DNA of 64,000 nucleotides from Streptomyces showdoensis (GCF_039535475.1 NZ_BAAAXG010000026.1:434001-498000); one strand, 5' to 3'. Counted from the first letter of the stretch, positions 8,467 through 17,779 are shown. Numbers and translations: made by a program. The notes: generated by a model not told the origin, from the letters alone.

Positions 8467-9420
8467 TCAGCGCATCTTCGGGTCGAGGGCGTTGCGGACC
8501 GCTTCGCCGAGCATGATGAATGCCAGCACGGTGATGCTCAGCATGATCGAGGGCCACAGCAGGATGTGCGGGGACACTCGGATCTGGTCGACGGCAGTGG
8601 AGATGTCGACGCCCCAGGAGACGGTCGGGGAGGCGAGGCCGAGGCCCAGGTAGGACAGGGTCGCCTCGGCCGAGATGTAGCCGCCGAGCGAGATGGTGGC
8701 GACGACGATCAGCGGGGCCATGGCGTTCGGCAGGATGTGCCGGAACAGGATCCGCGCGGTGCCGGCGCCCAGCGCCGTGGCGGCGTGGACGTAGTCGGCC
8801 TGCTTGACCGTGATCACGGCACCGCGCATCACGCGGGCCATCTGGGTCCAGCCGAGGAAGGCCAGCGCTCCGACGACGACCCAGACGGTGCGCTCCGTGA
8901 AGGACTGCAGCACGACCATGGCGCCGAGCAGGAACGGGATGCCGAAGAAGATGTCGGTGATCCGGGAGAGGACCGCGTCGATCGCACCGCCGAAGTAACC
9001 GGCCAGCATGCCGACGAGACCGCCGAAGATCGTGACGACCAGCGTGACGCAGACGCCGACGATGATCGAGGCACGGGTGCCGTGGATCAGCCGGGCGTAC
9101 ACGGAACGGCCCTGGCCGTCGTAACCGAGCCACTCGGGCGAGCCGATGTTGCCCAGCTCGGGCTTGCCGAGGAAGTGCTTCACCAGGTCGCCGCTGGTCG
9201 GCGAGGCGCTGGTGAACAGGCTCGGGAAGGCGGCGATCAGCAGCAGGAAGAAGATCATCACCGCGGAGATGATGAAGTACGGGTTGCGGCGCAGGTCCGA
9301 CCAGGCGTCGCCCCAGAGGCTGCGGGTCTTCTCCGGCTTCGCGGGCTGCGCGGGCGCGTCCACCGAGGGGGTGGCGACGGCGCCGTCGACGGCGGTCGCG
9401 GTCTTGGTCACGTCAGGCAT
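8467..9420 (-). CDS. Oligopeptide/dipeptide ABC permease C (OppC/DppC), operon 1
   Basis: Inner-membrane permease, 317 residues. An Ala/Pro-rich cytoplasmic N-terminal region of about 40 residues precedes a first membrane helix (YFIISAVMIFFLLLIAAFPSLF). The ATPase-contact loop (ATALGAGTARILFRHILPNAM) and the DppC-type C-terminus (LGEAVRNALDPKMR) are clear. Its start overlaps the DppB stop by 8 bp, the same geometry as in operon 2. The periplasmic loop after helix 1 contains a segment (FLGKPELGNIGSPEWLGYDGQG) typical of actinobacterial OppC proteins. Confidence 0.92.
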   Translation of the reverse strand: MPDVTKTATAVDGAVATPSVDAPAQPAKPEKTRSLWGDAWSDLRRNPYFIISAVMIFFLLLIAAFPSLFTSASPTSGDLVKHFLGKPELGNIGSPEWLGYDGQGRSVYARLIHGTRASIIVGVCVTLVVTIFGGLVGMLAGYFGGAIDAVLSRITDIFFGIPFLLGAMVVLQSFTERTVWVVVGALAFLGWTQMARVMRGAVITVKQADYVHAATALGAGTARILFRHILPNAMAPLIVVATISLGGYISAEATLSYLGLGLASPTVSWGVDISTAVDQIRVSPHILLWPSIMLSITVLAFIMLGEAVRNALDPKMR

Positions 9421-10345
9421 AACGGATCCTCGGGTCCAGGACCGCGTACAGCAGGTCGATGAGCAGGCTGGTGACGAGGTAGACGATCACCAGGATGGTG
9501 ACGAGGCCGACCAGGGTGGTGCCCTCGCGGCGGGAGATCGACTCCGCGATCAGACCACCGACGCCCTTGATGTTGAAGATCTTCTCGGTGACGACCGCGC
9601 CGCCCATGAGGGCGCCGATGTCGGTGCCCAGGAAGGTGACGACCGGGATCATCGAGTTGCGCATCAGGTGCACACCGATGATGCGGCGCTTCGGGAGGCC
9701 CTTGGCGATGGCCGTGCGCATGTAGTCGGCGCGCAGGTTCTCCGCCATGGTGGTCCGGGTCAGTCGCGCCACGTAGGCGAGTGAGAGACCGCCGAGGACG
9801 ATGGCCGGGGCGATGAGCTCGTCCCAGTTGACCTCGGTGGAGACGTTCGGCGCGATCCAGCCCAGGTTGAACGCGAACTGCATCTTGATGAGGAAGCCGA
9901 GCACGAAGACCGGGATCGAGATGATCAGCAGCGTGAAGATCAGGATGGCGTTGTCGGCCAGGCGGCCGGCCCGCAGACCGGCGATGATGCCGAGGCCGAT
10001 GCCGAAGAGCAGCTCGAACGTGAAGGCCAGGAAGGCCAGCTGGAGCGTGACGGGGAACGCCTCACCCAGCACCTCGGTGACCGGACGGCCGTTGCGGATC
10101 TGGGTACCGAAGTCGAAGTGCAGGATCATGTCCCGCATATAGGCGAAGTACTGCTCCGGCAGCGACTTGTCGAGACCCAGCTCATGGCGCTTGGCGGCGA
10201 GGGTCGCAGGATCTGCGCCCTTGTCACCGAACATCGCCAGCACGGGATCACCGGGCAGGCTGTGCACCATGAGGAAGATCAGCAGGGTTGTCCCGAGGAA
10301 AACCGGGATCATCTGGAGCAGTCGTCGTGCGACATAGCGCCCCAT
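9413..10345 (-). CDS. Oligopeptide/dipeptide ABC permease B (OppB/DppB), operon 1
   Basis: Inner-membrane permease of importer 1, about 310 residues. The opening MGRYVARRLLQMIPVFLGTTLLIFLMVHSLPGDP, in frame and read as two consecutive segments, is typical DppB, as are the cytoplasmic loop with MRTAIAKGLPKRR and the C-terminal LLYAVLDPRIRYA. Two adjacent ATG codons (10,348 and 10,345) are possible; the second is preferred because GGAGG would sit too close to the first. It follows the binding-lipoprotein gene after 170 bp that contain a strong hairpin. Confidence 0.92.
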   Translation of the reverse strand: MGRYVARRLLQMIPVFLGTTLLIFLMVHSLPGDPVLAMFGDKGADPATLAAKRHELGLDKSLPEQYFAYMRDMILHFDFGTQIRNGRPVTEVLGEAFPVTLQLAFLAFTFELLFGIGLGIIAGLRAGRLADNAILIFTLLIISIPVFVLGFLIKMQFAFNLGWIAPNVSTEVNWDELIAPAIVLGGLSLAYVARLTRTTMAENLRADYMRTAIAKGLPKRRIIGVHLMRNSMIPVVTFLGTDIGALMGGAVVTEKIFNIKGVGGLIAESISRREGTTLVGLVTILVIVYLVTSLLIDLLYAVLDPRIRYA

Positions 10346-10462
10346 CATGCCTCCGTTGAGATGTGACGGCCGCAGCCGACGGGCCCTCCCCCGACAGCCT
10401 GCCCGTATCGGGGCATGCTGATGTCGCGGAAGGGCCCCCCAGCCACTGCGTAAGGCACCGAG

Positions 10463-10489
10463 GCGGGGCTGACGATCCGTCAGCCCCGC
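10463..10489 (-). terminator. Hairpin between binding-lipoprotein gene and permease genes, operon 1
   Basis: A 12-bp perfect stem (GCGGGGCTGACG and its complement) has a 3-nt loop and lies about 30 bp after the lipoprotein stop. Operon 2 has an unrelated-sequence hairpin at the equivalent position (4479-4519), so the structure rather than the sequence is conserved. This supports a role in setting the ratio of binding protein to transporter. Confidence 0.65.
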
Positions 10490-10518
10490 GCTGCGGCGAG
10501 CGGACTACGCTTGGGTGA

Positions 10519-12156
10519 TTACTTCTTGACCTCGACGCCGGTCAGGATCGGGTCGCCGTCCTGGCCGTACGCCACGCCGGAAACCTTCTCCGAGTAGCCC
10601 GCGTTGACCTTGTAGTACCAGAGCGGGATCGACGGCATGTAGTTGACCAGGTCCTTCTCGATGGCCTGGTATGCCTTGACCGACTCGTCGAGCGTCTTGG
10701 CCGAGTCGGCCTTCGCGATCTTGGCGTCCAGCTCCTTGTTGGAGAAGTCGCCCTGGTTGCCGCCCGCACCCGTACGGAACAGGTCCGAGATGAAGTTGGC
10801 GTTCACCGGGTAGTCGAGCACCCAGCCGGAACGGTAGAGCGACTTGACCTGCTTCGTCTTACGAGCGGTCAGGTCGGCCTGGAAGTCCGGCTTGCCGTCG
10901 CCGACGCACTGGACGCCGGTGGACTGGGTGATGCTGTTGCAGACAGCCTCCACCCACTCCTTGTGACCGCCATCCGCGTTGTACTGGATGGAGATCTTGT
11001 TGTTCGGGACACCGCCGCCGGCCTTGATGAGCTCCTTGGCCTTGGCCGGGTCGAACTTGGTGACGTCGACCGCGTTCGGCTGGTAGCCGAGGACGCCCTT
11101 GGCGACCCAGCCGGTCGCGGGCTCACGCGTACCGTTCAGCACCGTCTTGGTGATGGTGGCGCGGTCGATCGCCATCGACAGGCCCTGGATGACCTTCGGG
11201 TCGACCTGCTTCGGCTTCTTCCACTGGTCGGCGTAGAAGGCGACGGCGATCGTCTGGATCGCGGAGTACGCCTGGTCGACCGCGCGGTCGCCGAGGTCCT
11301 GGCGGTAGACCGGCAGGTCCTTCGGGGCGAGCTGACGCAGGACGTCGACGTTGCCCGACTTCAGGTCCTCGTACGCGGCCTCGAGGGTGGTGTAGTTCTT
11401 GAAGAGCACACCGCCGTTCTTCGCCTTGTTCGGGCCCTTGTAGCCGTCGAAGCGGGTGATCTCGATCTGCTTCTTGTGGTCCCAGGACTTGAACTTGTAG
11501 GGACCGTTGCCGACCGGCTTCTCGCCGCCGGCCTTCGGGTCCTTGTAGAAGGACTCCGGCAGCGGAGCGAAGACGATGTAGGCGAGCTTGTGCGCGAAGT
11601 ACGGCACGGCGGTGTTGAGCTCGATGGTGAACGTGTTGTCGTCCACGATCTTCAGGCCGTCGAGCTTGTCCGAGGTCGGCTTGGCGCCCTCGGCCTCGGG
11701 GTGGACCTTGTCGAAGCCCTTGATGTCCGCGAACCAGGACGCGAGGCCCTGGGCGTTCTTGACGTTGGCGTTCCAGTTCCACGCGTCCACGAAGGACTTC
11801 GAGGTCACCGGGGTGCCGTCGTGGAAGGTCCAGCCCGGCTTGAGCTTGACGGTCCACGTCTTCGAGTCCGTCGTGGTGACCGACTCGGCGTTGATCATCT
11901 CGAGCGAGCCGTCGGCCTTGTAGTCGACCAGGGTCGAGAACAGGCCGGCCATGACGGCGGAGCCGTTCGACTCCATCGTGTCGCCGGTGAGCAGCGGCTT
12001 CTCCGGCTCACCCAGCTCGATGGAGAAGATGCCGTTCGGGTCAACAGCGCCCTTGGCGTCGCTGCCGCCGTCGCTCTTACCCCCGCCACAGGCGGTCGCT
12101 GCCAGGGCGACGACGATCGCGCCCGCTACCCACTTGGCGCTCTTGGCACCGCGCAT
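10519..12156 (-). CDS. Oligopeptide ABC transporter substrate-binding lipoprotein, operon 1
   Basis: Cell-surface peptide receptor, SBP_bac_5 family, 545 residues. The signal peptide ends in ALAATAC, with the Cys then lipidated, followed by GGGKSDGGS. Downstream are typical segments: LKPGWTFHDGTPVTSKSFVDAWN, GNGPYKFKSWDHKKQIEITR and SIPLWYYKVNAGYSEKV. GAGGAGG, 5 nt before the ATG at 12,156, fixes the start; longer in-frame readings lack a ribosome site. It is first in operon 1. If this locus corresponds to S. coelicolor bldK, this or the 4539-6164 protein would be the BldKB-like receptor whose loss blocks aerial growth. That correspondence is inference from family and context only. Confidence 0.92.
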   Translation of the reverse strand: MRGAKSAKWVAGAIVVALAATACGGGKSDGGSDAKGAVDPNGIFSIELGEPEKPLLTGDTMESNGSAVMAGLFSTLVDYKADGSLEMINAESVTTTDSKTWTVKLKPGWTFHDGTPVTSKSFVDAWNWNANVKNAQGLASWFADIKGFDKVHPEAEGAKPTSDKLDGLKIVDDNTFTIELNTAVPYFAHKLAYIVFAPLPESFYKDPKAGGEKPVGNGPYKFKSWDHKKQIEITRFDGYKGPNKAKNGGVLFKNYTTLEAAYEDLKSGNVDVLRQLAPKDLPVYRQDLGDRAVDQAYSAIQTIAVAFYADQWKKPKQVDPKVIQGLSMAIDRATITKTVLNGTREPATGWVAKGVLGYQPNAVDVTKFDPAKAKELIKAGGGVPNNKISIQYNADGGHKEWVEAVCNSITQSTGVQCVGDGKPDFQADLTARKTKQVKSLYRSGWVLDYPVNANFISDLFRTGAGGNQGDFSNKELDAKIAKADSAKTLDESVKAYQAIEKDLVNYMPSIPLWYYKVNAGYSEKVSGVAYGQDGDPILTGVEVKK

Positions 12157-12576
12157 GGGTTCCTCCTCATGAGTCCACTTGTCACTACAAGAGGGGCACT
12201 TCGAGTTCTGCCGACACCCCTGACGGCGTTGCACTCAAGTGCCCCGAGTGTGCTCGTGAGTCGGCACTCCCCACAGTGCGTGACCCATTGACCCGAGCTC
12301 AATGGAGCCAACTATTAAGTACGTCCGGGCCGTAAACCACACTTAAGTGGTCTCGTTTTGACAACATCGCCAAGCCACCGAAGACCGAAATCCGGACAAA
12401 GCGAGCACAGACAGACACCGACGAAACGGACCGTTAACACACGTTCCGGAGAGCGACGACCGATATCCGGACAGTGGGGTTCCGTAATGAACTTGACTAA
12501 ACGTTGAAGAAGGGCCCGGTCCCCCACCTCTTCAGGCGGGGGACCGGGCCCTTCAGCGCGACGCTACGGAGCCGCG
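12157..12576. other. 420-bp intergenic region: operon-1 promoter region, palindrome, 16-bp direct repeats, typA terminator
   Basis: No gene is seen here. The region has several AT-richer patches. It contains a perfect 10-bp palindrome, CACTTAAGTG (12,340-12,349). It also contains a 16-bp direct repeat with one mismatch, GACCGAAATCCGGACA (12,383-12,398) and GACCGATATCCGGACA (12,458-12,473), spaced 75 bp apart. The typA terminator lies at its right end. On the minus strand TTGTCA around 12,361 could be a -35 element, but no convincing -10 pairs with it. The repeats are candidate binding sites for a regulator of the first oligopeptide operon. Confidence 0.5.
12509..12554 (-). terminator. typA terminator
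   Basis: A 17-bp perfect stem (arms 12,509-12,525 and 12,538-12,554, starting GAAGGGCCCGG) with a 12-nt loop lies 22 bp after the typA stop codon. This is one of the strongest hairpins in the window. Confidence 0.85.
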
Positions 12577-14478
12577 TCAGGCGTTCTTGGCGCGCGAGGA
12601 GGCGCGACCGCGCGCGTTCTGGTCCAGGATGACCTTGCGGATGCGCACGGCCTCCGGGGTGACCTCGACGCACTCGTCGTCGCGGCAGAACTCCAGGGAC
12701 TGCTCCAGGGAGAGCTTGCGCGGCGGGACGATCGCCTCGAAGGAGTCGGCGGAGGCGGAGCGCATGTTGGTGAGCTTCTTCTCCTTGGTGATGTTCACGT
12801 CCATGTCGTCGGAGCGCGAGTTCTCGCCGACGATCATGCCCTCGTACACCTCGGTGCCGGGGTCGGTGAACAGCACGCCGCGCTCCTGCAGATTCGTCAT
12901 CGCGAAGGCGGTGACGGCACCGGCGCGGTCGGCAACCAGCGAGCCGTTGTTACGGGTGGTCAGCGTGCCGAACCACGGCTCGTGACCCTCGTGGATCGAG
13001 TGGGCGATGCCCGTGCCGCGGGTGTTGGTGAGGAACTCCGTACGGAAGCCGATGAGGCCGCGGGACGGGACGACGAACTCCATGCGGACCCAGCCGGAGC
13101 CGTGGTTCGACATGTTGTCCATGCGGCCCTTGCGGACGCCCATGAGCTGCGTGACGGCGCCCATGTGCTCCTCGGGCACGTCGACCGTGAGGCGCTCGAC
13201 GGGCTCGTGGACCTTGCCGTCGACCATCTTAGTGACGACCTGGGGCTTGCCGATGGTGAGCTCGAAGCCCTCACGGCGCATCTGCTCGACCAGGATGGCG
13301 AGCGCGAGCTCACCACGGCCCTGGACCTCCCAAGCGTCCGGACGCTCGGTGTCGAGGACGCGGAGCGAGACGTTACCGATCAGCTCGCGGTCCAGACGGT
13401 CCTTGACCTGGCGGGCGGTGACCTTGCGGTTCTTGACGGCGGCCTTGGCGTCCGCGCCCTTGCCGGTGCCACCGCGGCCGACGAGCGGCGAGGTGTTGGT
13501 GCCGATGGTCATGGAGATGGCCGGCTGGTCGACCGTGATCAGCGGAAGCGCGATCGGGTTCTCCGGGTCGGCCAGGGTCTCGCCGATCATGATGTCCGGG
13601 ATACCGGCGACGGCGCAGATGTCACCGGGGCCGGCGACCTCGGCCGGCTTGCGGGTGAGCGCCTCGGTCATCATCAGCTCGGTGATGCGGACGTTGGAGA
13701 TCGTGCCGTCCCGCTTGATCCACGCGACCGTCTGGCCCTTGCGCAGCTCGCCCTGCTCGACGCGGAGCAGCGCGATGCGGCCGAGGAAGTTGTCGGCGTC
13801 CAGGTTGGTGACGTGGGCCTGGAGGGGGGCCTCCTCGTCGTACACCGGGGCCGGGACGTGCTCCAGGATCGCGGAGAAGAACGGCTCCAGGTTGTCGCTG
13901 TCCGCGGGGACCGTGCCGTTCTCCGGCTTGGTCAGCGAGGCGATGCCGTCACGGCCGCAGGCGTAGACGATCGGGAACTCGATCTGGTCCTCGTCCGCGT
14001 CCAGGTCGAGGAAGAGGTCGTAGGTCTCGTTGACGACCTCGTCGATCCGGGAGTCCGGGCGGTCCGTCTTGTTGATGCAGAGGATGACGGGCTTGCGCTG
14101 CTGGAGCGCCTTGCGCAGCACGAAGCGGGTCTGCGGGAGCGGACCCTCGGAGGCGTCCACCAGGAGGACGACCGCGTCCACCATCGACAGACCGCGCTCG
14201 ACCTCGCCACCGAAGTCGGCGTGGCCGGGGGTGTCGATGATGTTGATCGTGATCGGGGCCCCGCCGTCCTTGGGGTGATACTTCACCGCCGTGTTCTTGG
14301 CGAGGATCGTGATGCCCTTCTCACGCTCCAGGTCGTTCGAGTCCATCATGCGGTCGTCGAGCTGCTGGTGGGCGGCGAAGGCACCGGCCTGCTTGAGCAT
14401 GGCGTCGACGATGGTCGTCTTGCCATGGTCGACGTGGGCGACGATGGCGACGTTACGGATGTCGTGGCGCGTGGGCAT
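12577..14478 (-). CDS. typA: Translational GTPase TypA/BipA
   Basis: Ribosome-associated GTPase of the EF-G/LepA superfamily, 633 residues, within the normal family size. In order: G1 AHVDHGKT near residue 15, the switch I region with EKGITI, G3 [15 protein letters not shown]4 NKTDRP, a beta-barrel domain II, the EF-G III and V-like domains, and the TypA-specific C-terminal domain including [18 protein letters not shown]. TypA acts in 50S subunit assembly, stress and low-temperature adaptation, and virulence or development in various bacteria. It is monocistronic here, with 330 bp upstream and its own strong terminator. The ATG at 14,478 fits the conserved N-terminus ([19 protein letters not shown]). 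Confidence 0.96.
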   Translation of the reverse strand: MPTRHDIRNVAIVAHVDHGKTTIVDAMLKQAGAFAAHQQLDDRMMDSNDLEREKGITILAKNTAVKYHPKDGGAPITINIIDTPGHADFGGEVERGLSMVDAVVLLVDASEGPLPQTRFVLRKALQQRKPVILCINKTDRPDSRIDEVVNETYDLFLDLDADEDQIEFPIVYACGRDGIASLTKPENGTVPADSDNLEPFFSAILEHVPAPVYDEEAPLQAHVTNLDADNFLGRIALLRVEQGELRKGQTVAWIKRDGTISNVRITELMMTEALTRKPAEVAGPGDICAVAGIPDIMIGETLADPENPIALPLITVDQPAISMTIGTNTSPLVGRGGTGKGADAKAAVKNRKVTARQVKDRLDRELIGNVSLRVLDTERPDAWEVQGRGELALAILVEQMRREGFELTIGKPQVVTKMVDGKVHEPVERLTVDVPEEHMGAVTQLMGVRKGRMDNMSNHGSGWVRMEFVVPSRGLIGFRTEFLTNTRGTGIAHSIHEGHEPWFGTLTTRNNGSLVADRAGAVTAFAMTNLQERGVLFTDPGTEVYEGMIVGENSRSDDMDVNITKEKKLTNMRSASADSFEAIVPPRKLSLEQSLEFCRDDECVEVTPEAVRIRKVILDQNARGRASSRAKNA

Positions 14479-14808
14479 GGGTGCTTGCGCTTCTCTCGGA
14501 TCGTGGGATGCGGCGTCAGTTCCTCTTACGCCCGCCGGGCGGACGCGCCACGGCTATGTCCTATGGTACGGGGCTGCCGTGCAAGGGGCTTCCCCACCCG
14601 GGATCCGAGGGGTTCTACTGGGGGGTTCCACCGGCGCTGGGGGCGCCCGAGGAGGCTGTGCGGGTGCCGCGTGGACGTGCGGCGAGGAGGTGTGCGGCCG
14701 GGTCAAGGGGCCGACGCGATCCTGCCCGCCGGGGTCACCGGCGGGCAAGGAAATTGAGCTGCTTCTGAGCTTGCGACTTGGACTTTCGGCGGCTTTAGGG
14801 TATTGCGC
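14479..14808. other. 330-bp intergenic region upstream of typA with a terminator for the lipoprotein gene
   Basis: No gene is supported. Possible short frames on either strand have no ribosome site and no coding-like codon bias. At 14,723-14,747 a 10-bp perfect stem (TGCCCGCCGG) with a 5-nt loop lies 62 bp after the stop of the large binding lipoprotein and is its probable terminator. The remainder should hold the typA promoter, which I could not resolve. Confidence 0.5.
14723..14747 (-). terminator. Terminator after the large substrate-binding lipoprotein gene
   Basis: Perfect 10-bp inverted repeat, TGCCCGCCGG and CCGGCGGGCA, with a 5-nt loop, in the correct orientation and position for the upstream minus-strand gene. 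Confidence 0.6.
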
Positions 14809-17253
14809 TCACTTGCGGGTGTTGCGCTCCGCGCCCTGGGCGGACGCGGGCTTCTTGTAGCCGATGTCCTGGTAGCGCGGGGCGGCGAGGCCCCAGGCGC
14901 CGGCGTTCACCACGTCGCTCTTGGCCGCGACCAGCTGGGGGCGCTGGTAGAGCGGGATGGAGCCGGCCGCGGCCCAGATCCGGGCGTCGGCCTGGCGGAC
15001 CAGGTCGCGGGCCTCCTCCTCGTCGAGGGTGGCCACCGCCTGGTCGAACAGCTGGTCGATCCGGTCCGTGCCGACCCGGGCGTAGTTCTGCTCGACCAGC
15101 AGCGAGCCGTCGGAGGCCGGCTCCGGCTTGGCGAAGATCGGCCGGGCGTCGGTCGCCGGGTAGGCGGTGGCGGGCCAGGAGTAGAGGGCCAGGTCGTAGT
15201 CGCCGGAGGCGATGTGGTCCTTGAAGAAGCTCTCGTCGGAGACCTTCGTGACCGCGGTGCGGATGCCCACGGCGTCGAGCATCCGGACGATCCGGTCGCC
15301 GACCGCCCGCAGCGACTCGGAGCCGGGGCCCGAGGGCAGCACGAACCGGAGGCTGAGCGGCTTGCCGTCCTTGCCCAGCGCCTGCGAGGCCGCGTCGACG
15401 GCGGCGGGGGCCGCCGGGGCGGCGGAGCCGCGCGGGGCGTAGGCGCCGGCCACGCCCTTCGCCTCGGACCGGTCCTGCTCCTTCGCGGCGGCCGGGGCGG
15501 CCGCGGTGCCGGTGTCCAGGGCCGCGGCCTGCCGGAGCAGGGCCGCGCTCTGGAAGGCGGCGACGGGGGCGGGGGCGAGGACGTTGGTGCCGTTCTCGGG
15601 GCCGGCCGCGCCGATCAGCGGGGCGGCCGGGCGGCCGCCGGGCTTGTCGTCGCCGACGATGTAGAGCCCGTCGTCGGAGGCGGTGTCGCCCTCCTTCTTC
15701 TTGGCGGGCTTGTCGGCGGGCTTGTCGGCGGGCTTGTCGGCGGACCGCTCCTCGCCGTCCTTGCCTTCCTTGGCCGCCTCCTTCTCCGCCGCCTTCTCCC
15801 CTTCTTCCTTCTTCGTGGCGGCGCTGCCCGCCTTCGCCCCGGCCGGCTTCTTCAGGGCGCCGCCCGGCACCCAGCCCGCGTCGGCGAGGAGCGCCCGCGC
15901 CTCCTTGGTGTCCTGGTCGCCGAGCGCGTCGCTGCTGTCGGCGTAGGCGGCCTGCCCGGCGAGCGCCAGGTGGCTGCCCGGGGGCCTGGCCGGGAGGCCG
16001 AGCGGCTTCAGCACGGTCTCGGCGAGCTCCTGGCGGTCGATCGCCCGGGCCACCGCCCGGCGCACCCGCTCGTCGGCCAGCGCCCCGGACTCCCCGTTGA
16101 GGGAGAGCTGGGTGTACGCGGGCTCCAGGGACTTCCGTACGACGAAACGGGCCAGCGCGTCCTGCTCGCTCGCGTACCGGGCGACGGCCTGCTGGTTCTT
16201 CTCCCGGGCGGCCTGGACCTCGGCCGCCTTCTCCTCGTCGGAGCCGTGTGCGAGGGCCCAGGAACGCAGGGCGGCGGCGGGGGTGATCCCGGCGCCGGGC
16301 CCGTGGGTGAGCGCCTGCCCGCCGTTGCGGCCGGCCCGGGCGTCCCGTACCGCGAGCGCGATCCGCTCGGCGGCGGAGCGGTCGATCTCGGCCAGGTCCA
16401 GCTTTCCGGCGGCGAGCGCGGCGGCCCGGTCGGCGCGGGGCACGGCCTTCAGGACGAGGGTGTCCAGCTTGGCGGTCTGTCCCCACCAGCGGGGGTTGCG
16501 GGTGAGCGTGACGTCACCGCCCTTGCGGTCCACCGTCTTCAGCAGGAACGGTCCTGCGGTGGCCTTCAGGGCGGTGCGCGCCCCGTCGTTGAAGGCGCTC
16601 GGGGAGCCCATCACCTGCTTCGGGTACAGGGGGGTGAAGAGCGAACGCCAGTCGGCGTACGGCTTGCCGAAGGTGACCCGCACCTCCAGGTCGTTCTTGC
16701 CGCGCTCGATCTTCTCGATCCGCTCGTAGCCGGCGTTGCGCGCGGTCCAGTACGCGGTGTCCCGGCCGCTGAGCGCCCGCCACTGGGCGACGAAGTCGGG
16801 GGCGCCGATCTCGCGGCCGTCGCTCCAGACCGCCTGCTGGTTGAGCTTGTAGAGGACGACCTGCTTGGGCTCGGTCTCGACGACCTGGGCGGATTCGAGG
16901 TAGTCCGGGTTGAGCCGCGGCCTGCCGCGGTCGTCCAGGGTGTAGAGGGAGGGGAGCACGGCGCCGGCGATGCGGTTCGTGGCGCCGTCGGCGTCGGCCT
17001 GGAAGGCGTTGAGGGTGGTGGGCAGCGCGTCGACGGCCCAGCGCAGGGTCCCTCCGTCGGCGACCTGGTCGCGGCCGGCCGGCGCGTTGTCCTGGGCGGC
17101 GGCGGGGGTCTCGTCGGCGCTGTCGCCGGAGCTGCAGCCGGCGAGCACGGCGAGGGCGAGCACGGCACTGCTGAGGGTGGCTACGGAGCGGAGCGTGCGG
17201 GAGCGGGGGCTCCTGGAGCATGTCCTCCCGCGAGGGGCGCCGACCTGGGACAT
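14809..17253 (-). CDS. Large ABC-type peptide-binding lipoprotein with a low-complexity insertion
   Basis: SBP_bac_5-like lipoprotein, 814 residues, far longer than the usual 500-600. The signal region ends in AVLAGC, with the lipidated Cys near residue 40, followed by SSGDSADE. The N-terminal lobe carries family features (GGTLRWAVDALPTTLNAFQ; LNQQAVWSDGREI). About residues 465-630 are a Lys/Glu/Ala/Pro-rich insertion that includes three tandem DKPA units, encoded by a 12-bp repeat at 15,709-15,744. The C-terminal lobe then resumes (RFVLPSGPGSESLRAVGDRIVRMLDAVGI). No permease or ATPase gene is adjacent, so it either works with transporters elsewhere, possibly the two nearby importers, or has another extracellular role. 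It is divergent from the coiled-coil gene at 17,555. Confidence 0.8.
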   Translation of the reverse strand: MSQVGAPRGRTCSRSPRSRTLRSVATLSSAVLALAVLAGCSSGDSADETPAAAQDNAPAGRDQVADGGTLRWAVDALPTTLNAFQADADGATNRIAGAVLPSLYTLDDRGRPRLNPDYLESAQVVETEPKQVVLYKLNQQAVWSDGREIGAPDFVAQWRALSGRDTAYWTARNAGYERIEKIERGKNDLEVRVTFGKPYADWRSLFTPLYPKQVMGSPSAFNDGARTALKATAGPFLLKTVDRKGGDVTLTRNPRWWGQTAKLDTLVLKAVPRADRAAALAAGKLDLAEIDRSAAERIALAVRDARAGRNGGQALTHGPGAGITPAAALRSWALAHGSDEEKAAEVQAAREKNQQAVARYASEQDALARFVVRKSLEPAYTQLSLNGESGALADERVRRAVARAIDRQELAETVLKPLGLPARPPGSHLALAGQAAYADSSDALGDQDTKEARALLADAGWVPGGALKKPAGAKAGSAATKKEEGEKAAEKEAAKEGKDGEERSADKPADKPADKPAKKKEGDTASDDGLYIVGDDKPGGRPAAPLIGAAGPENGTNVLAPAPVAAFQSAALLRQAAALDTGTAAAPAAAKEQDRSEAKGVAGAYAPRGSAAPAAPAAVDAASQALGKDGKPLSLRFVLPSGPGSESLRAVGDRIVRMLDAVGIRTAVTKVSDESFFKDHIASGDYDLALYSWPATAYPATDARPIFAKPEPASDGSLLVEQNYARVGTDRIDQLFDQAVATLDEEEARDLVRQADARIWAAAGSIPLYQRPQLVAAKSDVVNAGAWGLAAPRYQDIGYKKPASAQGAERNTRK
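15709..15744. repeat. Three tandem copies of a 12-bp repeat within the lipoprotein gene
   Basis: CTTGTCGGCGGG is repeated twice perfectly and once with its last base changed. It encodes three consecutive Asp-Lys-Pro-Ala units on the minus strand. It is in frame, so copy-number change would alter linker length without breaking the gene. Confidence 0.75.
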
Positions 17254-17554
17254 GACTTGTACCCCTTCGTCCAGTTTTATGCCATTTGGAGATGATCACA
17301 CCTATTGCTCATACACTGAAAAGGACGGAGCGGATCCGGCCACGGCGACACGGCGGCACGGACGGCGAACCCCACTCGTGCGGCCCAACCGCCGGCGAAT
17401 CGGGACGCTCCGGACGAGTGGAATCCCGTACGCACGGCTTCACAAGCGGGATGTGACGCGCGACACTCTCCACCGAGGTCCCGGCTCCGCCCGACCCGGG
17501 GAGCCCCCGTCGCGCATCCACCTGTCCGGCGTGTCCGCGGAAGTGAGGGCAACC
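17254..17554. other. 301-bp divergent intergenic region
   Basis: This region lies between the minus-strand lipoprotein gene and the plus-strand coiled-coil gene. Its left 80 bp are AT-richer and should contain the lipoprotein promoter; GAAGGGG, 8 nt before the ATG at 17,253, is the lipoprotein ribosome site. I see no RNA gene or clear operator in the remaining GC-rich part. Confidence 0.4.
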
Positions 17555-17779
17555 ATGTCCGTTCAGGACGATCTGGCGGCCGTCAAGCGGCGCCTGCAGG
17601 ACCTGGAGCACACGGTCGAGGAGCTGGAGCGCCGCGTCGTGACGGAGCGGACTTCACCCCGGCCGCCCGAGGGCCGCGCCGAGAGCCTGGTGACCATCCC
17701 CGACGCCCCGTACGACAGCGGGCTGTGGACGGACACCGACGACGAGGGCCTGGGAGCACGCGACCGCCACGCGCCGTAG
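17555..17779 (+). CDS. Small coiled-coil protein, unknown function
   Basis: A 74-residue protein starting at the ATG at 17,555 with GAGGG a few bases upstream. Residues 1-30 form a leucine-heptad coiled coil (DLAAVKRRLQDLEHTVEELERRV). The rest is polar and acidic and ends GLGARDRHAP. No enzyme motif is present. It lies 16 bp upstream of the succinate dehydrogenase membrane-subunit gene and is probably co-transcribed with it, so an assembly or accessory role for that complex is possible but unproven. The short coiled-coil layout recalls SlyX-like proteins, without recognisable identity. Confidence 0.65.
   Translation: MSVQDDLAAVKRRLQDLEHTVEELERRVVTERTSPRPPEGRAESLVTIPDAPYDSGLWTDTDDEGLGARDRHAP

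Noticed and set aside
10519..12156. Assigning the name bldKB to this lipoprotein
   Set aside because: Two equally plausible paralogues lie here, and the published bldK gene order (permease first, as I remember it) differs from the lipoprotein-first order seen.
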